From: Pseudomonas sp. SCA2728.1_7
GTDB lineage: Bacteria; Pseudomonadota; Gammaproteobacteria; Pseudomonadales; Pseudomonadaceae
Reading direction: 5' to 3'
DNA length: 64,000 nt
Assembly: GCF_018138145.1 (NCBI RefSeq)
Contig: NZ_CP073104.1
Coordinates: forward strand, 2,108,001 to 2,172,000
The notes beneath the pieces were generated by a model, which saw nothing but the letters and a program-made list of their open reading frames with translations, ran no database searches and was not told where the DNA came from. Position numbers and translations under genes: made by a program. Positions 16,800-24,536 of this stretch are shown here, piece after piece (position 1 is the stretch's first letter; each line of letters starts with the position of its first letter).

Positions 16800-17555
16800 A
16801 TGTCTTTTCCATGTTTTAATCCACACGCCAAAACCTTCTATCGTCCAATCGACGCAGCGCTGCGTTGGTGTAACCTCATTCGTTACGAGGCACAAATAGT
16901 CGAAGCTGCATGGTCTCGTCCCGAGGAGCTTGCCTACCTATTTCCACAATGGCCATTCTTGCATGCTGCTATAGAAAAAATCTACGACGCGATACGTAAC
17001 GGAGAACTACCTTACGGCTGCCTTGGTATTTCGGTTCCCATTGGAAGTTACGTGGAGCCATGTCAGCTAACGATACGCCACTCCGATTTACGCCACTGGA
17101 TGGAGATTTATTATTCAGATCAGAAGCCTGGCTTTTTGTTTGAATCAGGCGGAGAAGCTTATGAAAAAGTCAGCCTAGGGAACTTCCTTGCTCTACAAGC
17201 GGATCGGGATACTCTCTTACGGGAATTGAACACGTTACAGTATCACCTCAAAGATATTATGGCAGATCTCCAGGCCATCGGACTTGAACGAGATAAACTC
17301 AAAGCAATGGTCAAAACGCATGGACAACTCAGCGAACGTAGCGAACTCACCTATCAGAACATCATCGGTGCTTTGCTCAGCCTTTTTCTGGACCAATCGC
17401 CTGCTGGCAAACCTCTATCCGTGTTCAAGAGCCAGTCTGCGATCGTCGATGCTGTTATCGCACGCTATTGCGATATTCCGGGTCTGAGCAAACGAACACT
17501 GGATGAAAAATTCGCTGCTGCAAATCGCAGCATCAAGAAAAGCAAACAAGGTTAA
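16800..17555 (+). CDS. Uncharacterised ICE-border protein with central coiled coil
   Basis: A 251-aa protein, family not recognised. The N-terminal half is globular (FYRPIDAALRWCNLIRYEAQI...). Residues about 135-180 form a heptad-rich coiled coil (ADRDTLLRELNTLQYHLKDI). The C-terminal 60 residues (ALLSLFLDQ... SKRTLDEKFAAANRSIKKS) look like a helical, basic DNA-binding tail. It sits immediately upstream of the AlpA/ParA operon, where such elements carry regulatory or phage-defence-like genes. GGAGG at 16783-16787 is 12 bases from the ATG, a long spacing. Confidence 0.6.
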   Translation: MSFPCFNPHAKTFYRPIDAALRWCNLIRYEAQIVEAAWSRPEELAYLFPQWPFLHAAIEKIYDAIRNGELPYGCLGISVPIGSYVEPCQLTIRHSDLRHWMEIYYSDQKPGFLFESGGEAYEKVSLGNFLALQADRDTLLRELNTLQYHLKDIMADLQAIGLERDKLKAMVKTHGQLSERSELTYQNIIGALLSLFLDQSPAGKPLSVFKSQSAIVDAVIARYCDIPGLSKRTLDEKFAAANRSIKKSKQG

Positions 17556-17557
17556 GA

Positions 17558-17590
17558 ATTGCAATGCAATCCCAACGATTGCAATGCAAT
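17558..17590 (+). promoter_or_regulatory. Two tandem 13-nt palindromes before the alpA-parA operon
   Basis: The 13-mer ATTGCAATGCAAT occurs twice, at 17558-17570 and 17578-17590, each a perfect palindrome around a central A, with centres exactly 20 bases apart (two helical turns). The pair lies 75 bases upstream of the AlpA-like start and directly after the preceding stop. This is the classical geometry of a cooperative operator. Confidence 0.6.
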
Positions 17591-17664
17591 GACTCCATGG
17601 CTTTTCTGCTGTTCAATTCAAGTCACTTCCCACCACGCGCCAAGCGGCGCCAGGAGTGACCAGC

Positions 17665-17895
17665 ATGTCCAGCTCATCCGTCTCGCGCGCTGACAGCCCT
17701 CAACCACCGGCCGAACGTCACATCATGCGTCGTGAAGAGGTAGAGCGGAAAACCGGCTTCAAGCGTGCGCACATCTACAACCTGATGAAGGAAGGGAAAT
17801 TCCCGCAAGCCAAACGCATTGGACTGCGCGCGGTCGGCTGGGACTCGCTGGAAATCGAGCAGTGGGTTGTTGAGCGCTTAGGCCAGCAGGACTGA
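17665..17895 (+). CDS. AlpA-family DNA-binding regulator (MerR-like helix-turn-helix)
   Basis: A 76-aa protein with an AlpA-type helix-turn-helix: IMRREEVERKTGFKRAHIY at about 20-38 followed by a short wing (PQAKRIGLRAVGW). AlpA proteins regulate excision and integrase or replication genes of mobile elements. The ATG at 17665 follows CAGGAG by 8 bases. It is the first gene of the ParA/ParB operon and lies just after tandem palindromes it could bind. Confidence 0.82.
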   Translation: MSSSSVSRADSPQPPAERHIMRREEVERKTGFKRAHIYNLMKEGKFPQAKRIGLRAVGWDSLEIEQWVVERLGQQD

Positions 17896-17899
17896 TGTC

Positions 17900-18742
17900 A
17901 TGCGTGTGGTCTCGGTGGTTTCCACCAAAGGTGGGGTAGGCAAAACCACAGTAGCGGCCAATCTCGGCGGTCTGTTGGCGGATGCGGGCCTACGCGTCCT
18001 GCTGCTCGATCTGGATAGCCAACCCACCCTCTCCAGCTATTACGCGTTGAGCCAGAAAGCTGTTGCTGGTGCGTACGAGCTTATTGCGCTCAACCAGACA
18101 GATCCTGCGCAGATAATTTCCACGACGGAGGTCGTCGGTCTCGACCTGATCCTTTCCAACGATGACCAAGGCAGACTGAGCACTTTGCTACTGCACGCCC
18201 CTGATGGGCGATTACGGCTGCGCAATTTGCTCGACGATTTCCGCCCCCGTTATGACCTGCTGTTGATCGACACCCAAGGGGCACGTAGCGTGCTGCTGGA
18301 GATGGCCATCCTCGCCTGCGATATCGCCCTCTCCCCCATTACACCGGAAATGCTCGCCGCCCGCGAACTGCGCCGCGGCACTTTGAAGCTGCTGAGTGAA
18401 CTCGAACCATTCCGCCACCTGAGCATTCCACCGCCCCCCTTGCGTCTGCTACTGAACCAAGTGAACGCAATTCGGGTGGACGCACGGATGATCATCCGTG
18501 GCCTGCGCGAGGCTTTCGCCGAGTCCACCAACATTTCGGTTCTAGATACCGTAGTTCCAGACCGAGTGGCTTATCTCAATGCTGCCTCACTTGGACTCCC
18601 CGTCCACCGAATCGAAACGCGCCGATCCCGTCAACAACGCTCGCCCTCAGCGCTGGAAACCATGCAGGCGTTGGCCATTGAATTGTTTCCGGAATGGCGC
18701 GAAGCGATCTCTAGGGTGAGCAGGTGCTCGGAGGCTCAATGA
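17900..18742 (+). CDS. parA: ParA/Soj-family ATPase of the ICE
   Basis: A 280-aa ParA-type Walker ATPase with deviant Walker A KGGVGKTT (10-17) and Walker B LLLIDTQG (about 120-127). In PAPI-1-class ICEs this gene (soj) is needed to keep the excised circle. It starts 4 bases after the AlpA-like stop and overlaps a 29-codon ORF by ATGA. ParB follows after two very small genes. Confidence 0.9.
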   Translation: MRVVSVVSTKGGVGKTTVAANLGGLLADAGLRVLLLDLDSQPTLSSYYALSQKAVAGAYELIALNQTDPAQIISTTEVVGLDLILSNDDQGRLSTLLLHAPDGRLRLRNLLDDFRPRYDLLLIDTQGARSVLLEMAILACDIALSPITPEMLAARELRRGTLKLLSELEPFRHLSIPPPPLRLLLNQVNAIRVDARMIIRGLREAFAESTNISVLDTVVPDRVAYLNAASLGLPVHRIETRRSRQQRSPSALETMQALAIELFPEWREAISRVSRCSEAQ

Positions 18743-18828
18743 GACAAATCGCCGAGCCGGCATTTCTCACCCAGTCATTGGGTTTGTTCGACCTTGAGGC
18801 CAACCGTGTTTGGCAAGGAGTCTTCTGA
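18739..18828 (+). CDS. Putative 29-aa microprotein between parA and parB
   Basis: ATG at 18739 overlaps the parA stop (ATGA), and the TGA at 18826-18828 overlaps the next ATG (TGATG). The 29 residues begin MRQIAEPAFLTQSLGLF. Tight overlaps at both ends suggest real translation or at least a coupling bridge, but there is no independent evidence for the peptide. Confidence 0.45.
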   Translation: MRQIAEPAFLTQSLGLFDLEANRVWQGVF

Positions 18829-19037
18829 TGTTGGATCAACTGCCCATCATCGTTCCACCGTCCATTCGACCCCACCACTCACCTTGCGAGGAGTACTGCA
18901 CCGTGGTCTTTCGCCTGCAGGGCGGGCGCTCGGCCATGGGGTGGTTCCTCGCAGAACTGTCTCAACATTTCGAAGGTTCGGGCACTGCCGAGATCGTCAA
19001 GTTCGAGGTCGGTGACCATTTGCGCAACCGGCGTTAA
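18828..19037 (+). CDS. Small conserved ICE protein (69 aa)
   Basis: A 69-aa protein beginning MLDQLPIIVPPSIRPHH. Family not recognised; no membrane segment or clear motif. It is coupled to the upstream 29-codon ORF by TGATG and lies 14 bases before parB, so it belongs to the partition operon. Confidence 0.6.
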   Translation: MLDQLPIIVPPSIRPHHSPCEEYCTVVFRLQGGRSAMGWFLAELSQHFEGSGTAEIVKFEVGDHLRNRR

Positions 19038-19051
19038 CTGAGGTTGTTCCA

Positions 19052-20638
19052 ATGAAGAAGCTCAGTCAGGAGCAGATCACCGACAAGCTGCACCAGGACC
19101 ATTTCCCTCGGGGGCCGGAACTAGAGCGGCTGTCCGATCCACTCACTGATACGCCTATGTTGGTCACGCTGGAGCAGTTGCGACCCTACGAACACAACCC
19201 GCGCTTCATCCGTAATCCGCTTTATGAGGATATCAAGGCCTCGATCCGTGAACGCGGGCTGGACCAACCGCCGCCGATTACCCGCCGTCCGGGTGAAACC
19301 TATTTCATCATCCGCAACGGCGGTAATACGCGCTTGGCGATTCTCGGCGAACTGTGGCAGGAAACCCGCGACGAGCGCTTCTTTCGCATTCATTGCCTGT
19401 TCCGACCTTGGAGCAATGAAGTCACCGCCCTACTCGGCCATCTGGCCGAAAGCGATCTGCACGGCCAACTCACTTTCATCGAACGGGCTCTGGCGGTAGC
19501 CAAACTCAAAACCATGCTCGAAGCAGAGGGAGCTGTGCTCTCACAACGTGAGCTCGTTCGACGTCTTGTCGCTGGAGGCTATCCGATTTCGCAGTCGCAC
19601 ATCAGCCGGATGCTCGACACCCTTGAACACCTACTGCCCGCCATTCCACAAACCCTGTATGCCGGATTGGGTAAGCCCCAGATCGAACGCCTAATCGGCC
19701 TACGCAGCCAGGCAGAACGAACCTGGAACCGCTATCCAACCGCTCCCATCGCGTTCGCCGATTTTTGGCTCAATACACTGGGTTACTTCGATGCCGAACC
19801 CGAGTCCTTCGATCTTGAGCAGCTCCAGGATGAACTGCTCGAACGCATGAGCCACTTGCTCGGACAGTCCTACCGTATGTTGGCCTTGGAATTGAGCGAC
19901 ACTCAGCGAGTCATCTCGACGCCGGGCATCGTCGTGACCACACCCTCAGAGAACAGCCATCTGCCGAACGTTAACGAAGCCGCGGCAGAACCTCTCTCCT
20001 CCGATCCTCATCCCAAATCGACTGAGACCAAGTTCCAGACCGAAACTGCGCGAGAGGAGCTGCTCACACCGCCCCAAACGAATGCCGTATCAGCAGTCAG
20101 CCCTCCGTCTCGCGTTCAACAGATTCGTGAACAGATCGACCGCGAGACCGCCCCTGACGCAGCATCTTCGGTCGACATCTATGCGTTCGACGACATCTGG
20201 TCCATTGCACCATCACTGGATAGCCCCGAACAACTGCGATCCGCCATTGCCACACTGGCGCGGGAAATGGCTGCCTATGCTGGACATCCCAAGAGCATCA
20301 TCGCTCAGCCGCTTGGCTTGGGCTTCGCTCTAGACATCGAACGGGTTGATCTTGCCACGCCTCGCGCGGCCGGCGTTCACCTGCTGCTCCTGGCCCTGTT
20401 GCGCGCCCAAGACGAAGTCAACTGGGAAGATCGTAAGCAACTGCCGTCAGCGCTGTTCGGCCAATTGTTGCTAGGGATCTATCAACTCCCGCTAACAAAT
20501 CTTCCCGCCGTGGACGTGGGACTGGAGCGATTGCCCGACAGTCTGCTGATCAAACTGTATCGCCTGATCCGCCTGGCCCGCCGCCTGATCGACTTAACGC
20601 TTAACCAGGAAGGCAACTCACCGAAGGAGCTGCTATGA
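19052..20638 (+). CDS. parB: ParB-family protein, PFGI-1 class ICE
   Basis: A 528-aa ParB-like protein. The ParB/Srx N-terminal domain is at about 35-130 (LRPYEHNPRFIRNPLYEDIKASIRERG; the region RNGGNTRLAIL corresponds to the GERR-type motif). A helix-turn-helix follows at about 165-195 (LSQRELVRRLVAGGYPISQSHISRML), then a long low-complexity middle (about 300-370) and a C-terminal domain. Such proteins pair with ParA in element maintenance. It overlaps the DUF2857 gene by ATGA. It is longer than chromosomal ParB (about 290 aa), as usual for this ICE family. Confidence 0.88.
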   Translation: MKKLSQEQITDKLHQDHFPRGPELERLSDPLTDTPMLVTLEQLRPYEHNPRFIRNPLYEDIKASIRERGLDQPPPITRRPGETYFIIRNGGNTRLAILGELWQETRDERFFRIHCLFRPWSNEVTALLGHLAESDLHGQLTFIERALAVAKLKTMLEAEGAVLSQRELVRRLVAGGYPISQSHISRMLDTLEHLLPAIPQTLYAGLGKPQIERLIGLRSQAERTWNRYPTAPIAFADFWLNTLGYFDAEPESFDLEQLQDELLERMSHLLGQSYRMLALELSDTQRVISTPGIVVTTPSENSHLPNVNEAAAEPLSSDPHPKSTETKFQTETAREELLTPPQTNAVSAVSPPSRVQQIREQIDRETAPDAASSVDIYAFDDIWSIAPSLDSPEQLRSAIATLAREMAAYAGHPKSIIAQPLGLGFALDIERVDLATPRAAGVHLLLLALLRAQDEVNWEDRKQLPSALFGQLLLGIYQLPLTNLPAVDVGLERLPDSLLIKLYRLIRLARRLIDLTLNQEGNSPKELL

Positions 20639-21183
20639 ATCTGTCCTTCAATGTGCTCAACCAAGCCATGCTGACCCAAGTGCTACACGAGTTGCGCCAG
20701 GGAAACCTGCAGCGCTGCAAAGCACTCGGACTGGGTGAGGACGACATCTACCTGTTGCAATCCTTACCACCCACTACGCTGTCACGCCTGGCCCATGCCA
20801 CTGTACCCTGGGTTGAGGTCAAGATTGACTCGCCGGTGCTGCACCGGTTGATCGAGCGAGCCGAACGTGACGAGCAGAACGAACGGTTGATCAACCGAGC
20901 GCTCAAGCTCGGTGCCAGCAGCACCATCATGTACCAGTGCTTTGGCTTGGCACATTCTGAAACCGCCCTGCGTCGACGTCTGCTCAAGATAGAAACCCGT
21001 AAGGGCCGCCCTCAGCATTTGAGTGAAGCGCAGGAACACGCGCTCTGGCAGCGTTGGTGCCAGCTACGCGCCCAAGACGGTACCGAGGATCAGCTCGACG
21101 CCATGATGATGCTGGCCGAAGAGCAACAGATCAGCTTGACCATCGTGTGGCAGCAGATTGACCAGTACAGCAACGACACATGA
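20635..21183 (+). CDS. DUF2857-domain ICE protein
   Basis: A 182-aa soluble protein matching the DUF2857 pattern found between parB and the replication gene in this ICE class. The middle (RALKLGASSTIMYQCFGLAHSETALRRRLL, about 85-115) looks like a helix-turn-helix, and FlhC-like DNA binding is possible. It overlaps both neighbours by four bases (ATGA), which indicates coupled translation in a parB-DUF2857-rep unit. Molecular role unknown. Confidence 0.8.
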   Translation: MNLSFNVLNQAMLTQVLHELRQGNLQRCKALGLGEDDIYLLQSLPPTTLSRLAHATVPWVEVKIDSPVLHRLIERAERDEQNERLINRALKLGASSTIMYQCFGLAHSETALRRRLLKIETRKGRPQHLSEAQEHALWQRWCQLRAQDGTEDQLDAMMMLAEEQQISLTIVWQQIDQYSNDT

Positions 21184-22370
21184 ACACTGCCCCGTCCAGT
21201 CGCTGGCAGCGTGTCCTGCAGCAATGCACCCAGCAGCTGAGTGAACGCTGGCCCGCACGCCCCACCACTGAACATCCCTCCAACCCGGCCCTGCAAGGTG
21301 GCTTTCTGTTCAGTGGCCAATCTCACGAAGTCGTGCCACGTCGGCTGCTGTTGGATAGTCGGTTGACGCCGTTGGAGCGTAATGCCTGGCAGGTGTTTCG
21401 ACTCATGCTGCACGGTCAAGGCTTGGTCACACCGCGCTATGAGGATTTGCAGCCTTACCTGTCAAGCGTGCCCTACGGTGCGTCAGCCTCCCGTGAAACC
21501 ATTGCTCGGGTGTTGACGATGCTCAGGTTGACGCGCTGGCTCAGCTTGGTGAGTCGCGGCCGCGATCAACTCAGCGGACGTCATCAAGGTTCGCTGTACG
21601 TTCTGCACGATGAGCCGTTAACCCCCGCCGAAGCCATGGAACTCGATCAGGATTACTTGGCGCTAGTCGGACATGCGCTCGGCCATGCTACCAAGGCTGT
21701 GCGCATTGTCGCGCAGCACATTGTGGAAGAAATCCGCCAAGACACGAATATCGATCGGGATCGGTTACCAACGCGGCTCGACAGTTGGGGCGAACTTTGG
21801 GCGCAGCAAGGATTGGATCCGGCAACAGATGCCACTCTGCACGATTCCGAACGGGGGGAAGCTACCCTCGTTCGGAATCGTGCAGCCCCTCGTTCGGATT
21901 CCGAACCGAGTCTGAACGCCAGTGTTTCCGGCACCGTTCGGAATCCGAACGCCACTTGTACCGTATTAAAAGAAAGTATTTGTACAGTACCGCGCGCGAA
22001 CCCAGCGGTGGATAACCTGCACTGGCCCGTTGCGCTGCATCTGAGCCCAAGCGAGCGTCAGGCCGTCGCCGTGGCGCTGAACAAGCTCAAACCCGCGGAT
22101 CGGCAGGCGGTGCTCAACGAAGCGGGGGCACGCTGTGCGGCTGGTGGAATCCGCAAGCCAGTGGCGTATCTGATGGGTCTGATCCAGCGTGCGCTGAAAG
22201 GTGACTTTCGTCCTTGGGCAGGTCAGGCCGAACCGTCACCCATTGCAAAACCGTCTGCACCAACCCCCTCGCACCCCATTCGAAAACAGGGTGAACCCGC
22301 ATCCGCCCTCGCCCAAGCGTGCCTGAATGATCTACGCCAACTGCGTGGCAAAAGCGGTGGACGTCAGTAG
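21180..22370 (+). CDS. STY4528-type ICE / pathogenicity-island replication protein
   Basis: A 396-aa protein of the STY4528 pattern. The N-terminal part (about 40-150) carries a winged-helix-like region (LTPLERNAWQVFRLMLHG...SRETIARVLTMLRLTRWLSLVSRG). A low-complexity linker at about 220-275 follows, then a C-terminal helical domain (LSPSERQAVAVALNKLKPADRQAVL). The linker DNA is full of palindromes, listed separately, so this stretch may be selected at the DNA level, for example as an origin bound by the protein itself. It overlaps DUF2857 by ATGA. Confidence 0.82.
   Translation: MNTAPSSRWQRVLQQCTQQLSERWPARPTTEHPSNPALQGGFLFSGQSHEVVPRRLLLDSRLTPLERNAWQVFRLMLHGQGLVTPRYEDLQPYLSSVPYGASASRETIARVLTMLRLTRWLSLVSRGRDQLSGRHQGSLYVLHDEPLTPAEAMELDQDYLALVGHALGHATKAVRIVAQHIVEEIRQDTNIDRDRLPTRLDSWGELWAQQGLDPATDATLHDSERGEATLVRNRAAPRSDSEPSLNASVSGTVRNPNATCTVLKESICTVPRANPAVDNLHWPVALHLSPSERQAVAVALNKLKPADRQAVLNEAGARCAAGGIRKPVAYLMGLIQRALKGDFRPWAGQAEPSPIAKPSAPTPSHPIRKQGEPASALAQACLNDLRQLRGKSGGRQ
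21838..21994 (+). repeat. Palindrome cluster within the rep gene (candidate origin or partition site)
   Basis: A 16-nt perfect inverted repeat, TGCACGATTCCGAACG at 21838-21853 and its complement at 21869-21884, is followed by two near-identical palindromes built on CGTTCGGA: 21891-21906 (central T) and 21935-21951 (central A). A direct repeat of TTGTAC (from 21956 and from 21980) then flanks an AT-rich patch at 21963-21980. Five or more copies of the core GTTCGGA or its complement fall within 115 bases. Confidence 0.65.
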
Positions 22371-22393
22371 ATTTGATGCCAGTGGCATCAAAT
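22371..22393 (+). promoter_or_regulatory. Perfect 11-bp palindrome right after the rep stop codon
   Basis: Arms ATTTGATGCCA (22371-22381) and TGGCATCAAAT (22383-22393) flank a single base. It starts on the base after the rep stop. There is no T-run, so it is more likely a protein-binding site than an intrinsic terminator; it could also give 3'-end protection to the mRNA. Confidence 0.5.
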
Positions 22394-22577
22394 CCATGGA
22401 GTTCCACTCTACGAACACATCGGACCAAACTATGAAACTTTTAGGGAAAAGCAGGGGCACCCGTCTACGTAGTTTGCCCTCTTAAACCAAACCGAACAGG
22501 CCGCATTCAGCTTTTTGGCTGCCCTTACCCCTCATCTGTCGCAACGTTCCCGTCCAAGCCGATGCGAGGACACCACC

Positions 22578-23333
22578 GTGGCCGATCACTATCAACTCAA
22601 TCTGGGTTCATTGCGCAGCAGCATCACCCTGACCCTGCACACCCACCATGCCGCCCGTATCTGGCAAGGTCGAACCGCACGCGAAGGCGTCCACTCGATC
22701 ATGGGCATGGCCGGCTACATCAGTGTCACCAACCTGATCAAACAAACCGCGGCCCAGGACGATCCCTATGCCGACTGGGCCATCGTGCAACTCGAAGAAA
22801 AACTGACGCAAGCCAAGACCGGAATGCTGGAACTGACCCAACAACTGGATCGGATCAGACAGGACCTGCCGACCCAGATCGACATGGGCGACAACCTCAA
22901 CATCCACCCCGTCACCTTGCCGTTGTACATCGGCAGCCAGCTGGGTTTTCTTGCGGTCTACTTGCTGACCGACTACGACACCCTGGTACGTCGGACCCTA
23001 TTGGCCCATCACACCGCCCTGATCGGCCGTATCGACATGGAAGCCTGGATCGACGACGGTGCCCATCTGCTGCGCAGCCTGTTCGGCCAGGCGCAGCGCT
23101 ATCGGCATGCCGGCGTCACGCGTGATGACATGGCGGCGAACAACGCCCGTGCCATTGCGGCCATTGAGAAAATGGGTGTTCCCCCGATGGACATTCTTGA
23201 GGGTCATCGCCGCTCCCAGTTTGCACCGCCAATCATTCGTCGTGGTGCTGTGGCAGAGGATGACGCTGACGCGTTGGCAGAGGAAGCGGGAGAGCCATCT
23301 GCGACAGTGGATGAGCCGGAGGACGAAGCATGA
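22578..23333 (+). CDS. TIGR03761 (PFL_4669) family ICE protein
   Basis: A 251-aa soluble ICE protein starting from GTG (MADHYQLNLGSLRSSITLTLHTHHAARIW, shown in part), with GAGGA 7 bases upstream at 22566-22570. The segment TRDDMAANNARAIAAIEKMG and the acidic tail are typical of the family. The family always sits between the replication gene and DUF3158/ssb and is thought to serve replication or processing of the element; the biochemical role is unknown. It overlaps DUF3158 by four bases. Confidence 0.8.
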   Translation: MADHYQLNLGSLRSSITLTLHTHHAARIWQGRTAREGVHSIMGMAGYISVTNLIKQTAAQDDPYADWAIVQLEEKLTQAKTGMLELTQQLDRIRQDLPTQIDMGDNLNIHPVTLPLYIGSQLGFLAVYLLTDYDTLVRRTLLAHHTALIGRIDMEAWIDDGAHLLRSLFGQAQRYRHAGVTRDDMAANNARAIAAIEKMGVPPMDILEGHRRSQFAPPIIRRGAVAEDDADALAEEAGEPSATVDEPEDEA

Positions 23334-23848
23334 ATCCCCTGACCTCAGCTCAACCAATGCCCTTCGAAGCGTTGAAACAGGATGCCTATCGGCAGCTCGA
23401 ACACGCAGCCTCCCTAAAAGGCCTTTTAAAACCTTTTAAGGGTAAGGGGGAGTTGGTGCAACTGGCGCAGATGGCGAGGGAAATCGAGGCGCAGTTATGT
23501 GACTTGATGGAGGCTGTTGTACAGCAAGCCGGACAGCCCCCTTACTCACTGCTGGATATCCGATTGGTGCTGCAGAACACCAGCGCTGGCAGCACCTTTT
23601 TGCGTTGGCGCACCCGTGACTTTGCCCGTATGGGAGTCTCGGTCTGGGAACGCCAGGTCTGCAACAAAGCCTTGCCGCAGGTCGTGCGCGAGGGATTGCG
23701 CCGTTTCGAATGCAATCGCATCGCACTGAACCTACAGATGAGTGTGGTGCATTCGCTCTACCGCCAGGCCACGACCTGCGCGATCAAAATGGACAGTGCC
23801 GAACGGCTGCTGCGCCAGTTCACAACCGCAGTGGAGGTATCACGATGA
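23330..23848 (+). CDS. DUF3158-family ICE protein
   Basis: A 172-aa mostly helical protein of the DUF3158 pattern (KGLLKPFKGKGEL near residue 30; SAGSTFLRWRTRDFARMGVSVWE at about 86-108, shown in part). Known only as a constant member of this ICE replication block. It overlaps TIGR03761 upstream and ssb downstream by ATGA, so the three are coupled. A palindromic AT-rich run at 23414-23440 lies within the coding sequence. Confidence 0.8.
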   Translation: MNPLTSAQPMPFEALKQDAYRQLEHAASLKGLLKPFKGKGELVQLAQMAREIEAQLCDLMEAVVQQAGQPPYSLLDIRLVLQNTSAGSTFLRWRTRDFARMGVSVWERQVCNKALPQVVREGLRRFECNRIALNLQMSVVHSLYRQATTCAIKMDSAERLLRQFTTAVEVSR

Positions 23849-24315
23849 GTACTTTTTTCGTCGGCGAAGGCAACATCGGCAGTGCGCCAGAGTTCCAGGA
23901 ATTCGCCTCAGGCAATGACGAGCCACGGCGTTTGCTACGGCTGAATGTGTACTTCGACAACCCCGTGCCACGCGAGGGCGGCTATGAAGATCGAGGCGGC
24001 TATTGGGCGCCGGTTGAGCTCTGGCACCGCGAGGCTGAACACTGGAGCACGCTGTACCAGAAAGGCATGCGTGTGCTGGTCGAAGGCCGCACCGTACGCG
24101 ATGAGTGGGAGGACAGCGAAGACAATGCGCGGGTCACCTTCAAGATCGAGGCCCGTCGAGTCGGCATCCTGCCTCACCGGGTGCACAGCGTGGTCATGCG
24201 GGAACGATCCAGTGAACCCGCGGCATCTGCGACACACGTCGAGAAAAGTACAGAACAGGCCAGTTCACCTGCGTCGAAACCCAGAAAGCGCAGAGGGCAG
24301 CCACCTACGGACTGA
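23845..24315 (+). CDS. ssb: Single-stranded DNA-binding protein of the ICE
   Basis: A 156-aa SSB with an OB-fold at about 1-110 (FFVGEGNIGSAPEF, RRLLRLNVYFDNPV, KGMRVLVEGRTVRDEW). Unlike chromosomal SSB, it lacks the acidic C-terminal tip (DDDIPF-type) that recruits replication proteins; it ends in a basic stretch KPRKRRGQPPTD. It probably protects the transferred or rolling-circle strand. It overlaps DUF3158 by ATGA; 221 bases then separate it from topB. Confidence 0.85.
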   Translation: MSTFFVGEGNIGSAPEFQEFASGNDEPRRLLRLNVYFDNPVPREGGYEDRGGYWAPVELWHREAEHWSTLYQKGMRVLVEGRTVRDEWEDSEDNARVTFKIEARRVGILPHRVHSVVMRERSSEPAASATHVEKSTEQASSPASKPRKRRGQPPTD

Positions 24316-24536
24316 CAGACTTTCAGGCATAAAAATTGCGCCTTTGCGCGAAGTTGCTGGCGTGTTACTTCGCGCTGCTCGTGAAGATCCACACTGCCGT
24401 CGCAACGGGTTAGCAGCCTCGGCCCATTCAAGCCTGCCCTCACCGACTAATATGAGGGACCTGCCATTCAGGTTTCTCATATCTCGCCACTGCTGTTTCC
24501 AACAACGCTGCTCCGAACTCAATCAGGAGCAGTTCT

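Noticed and set aside
16535-17664. tRNA gene or attachment site at the ICE left end
   Set aside because: No cloverleaf, tRNA 3' end or long direct repeat could be found; the partner end is outside the window.
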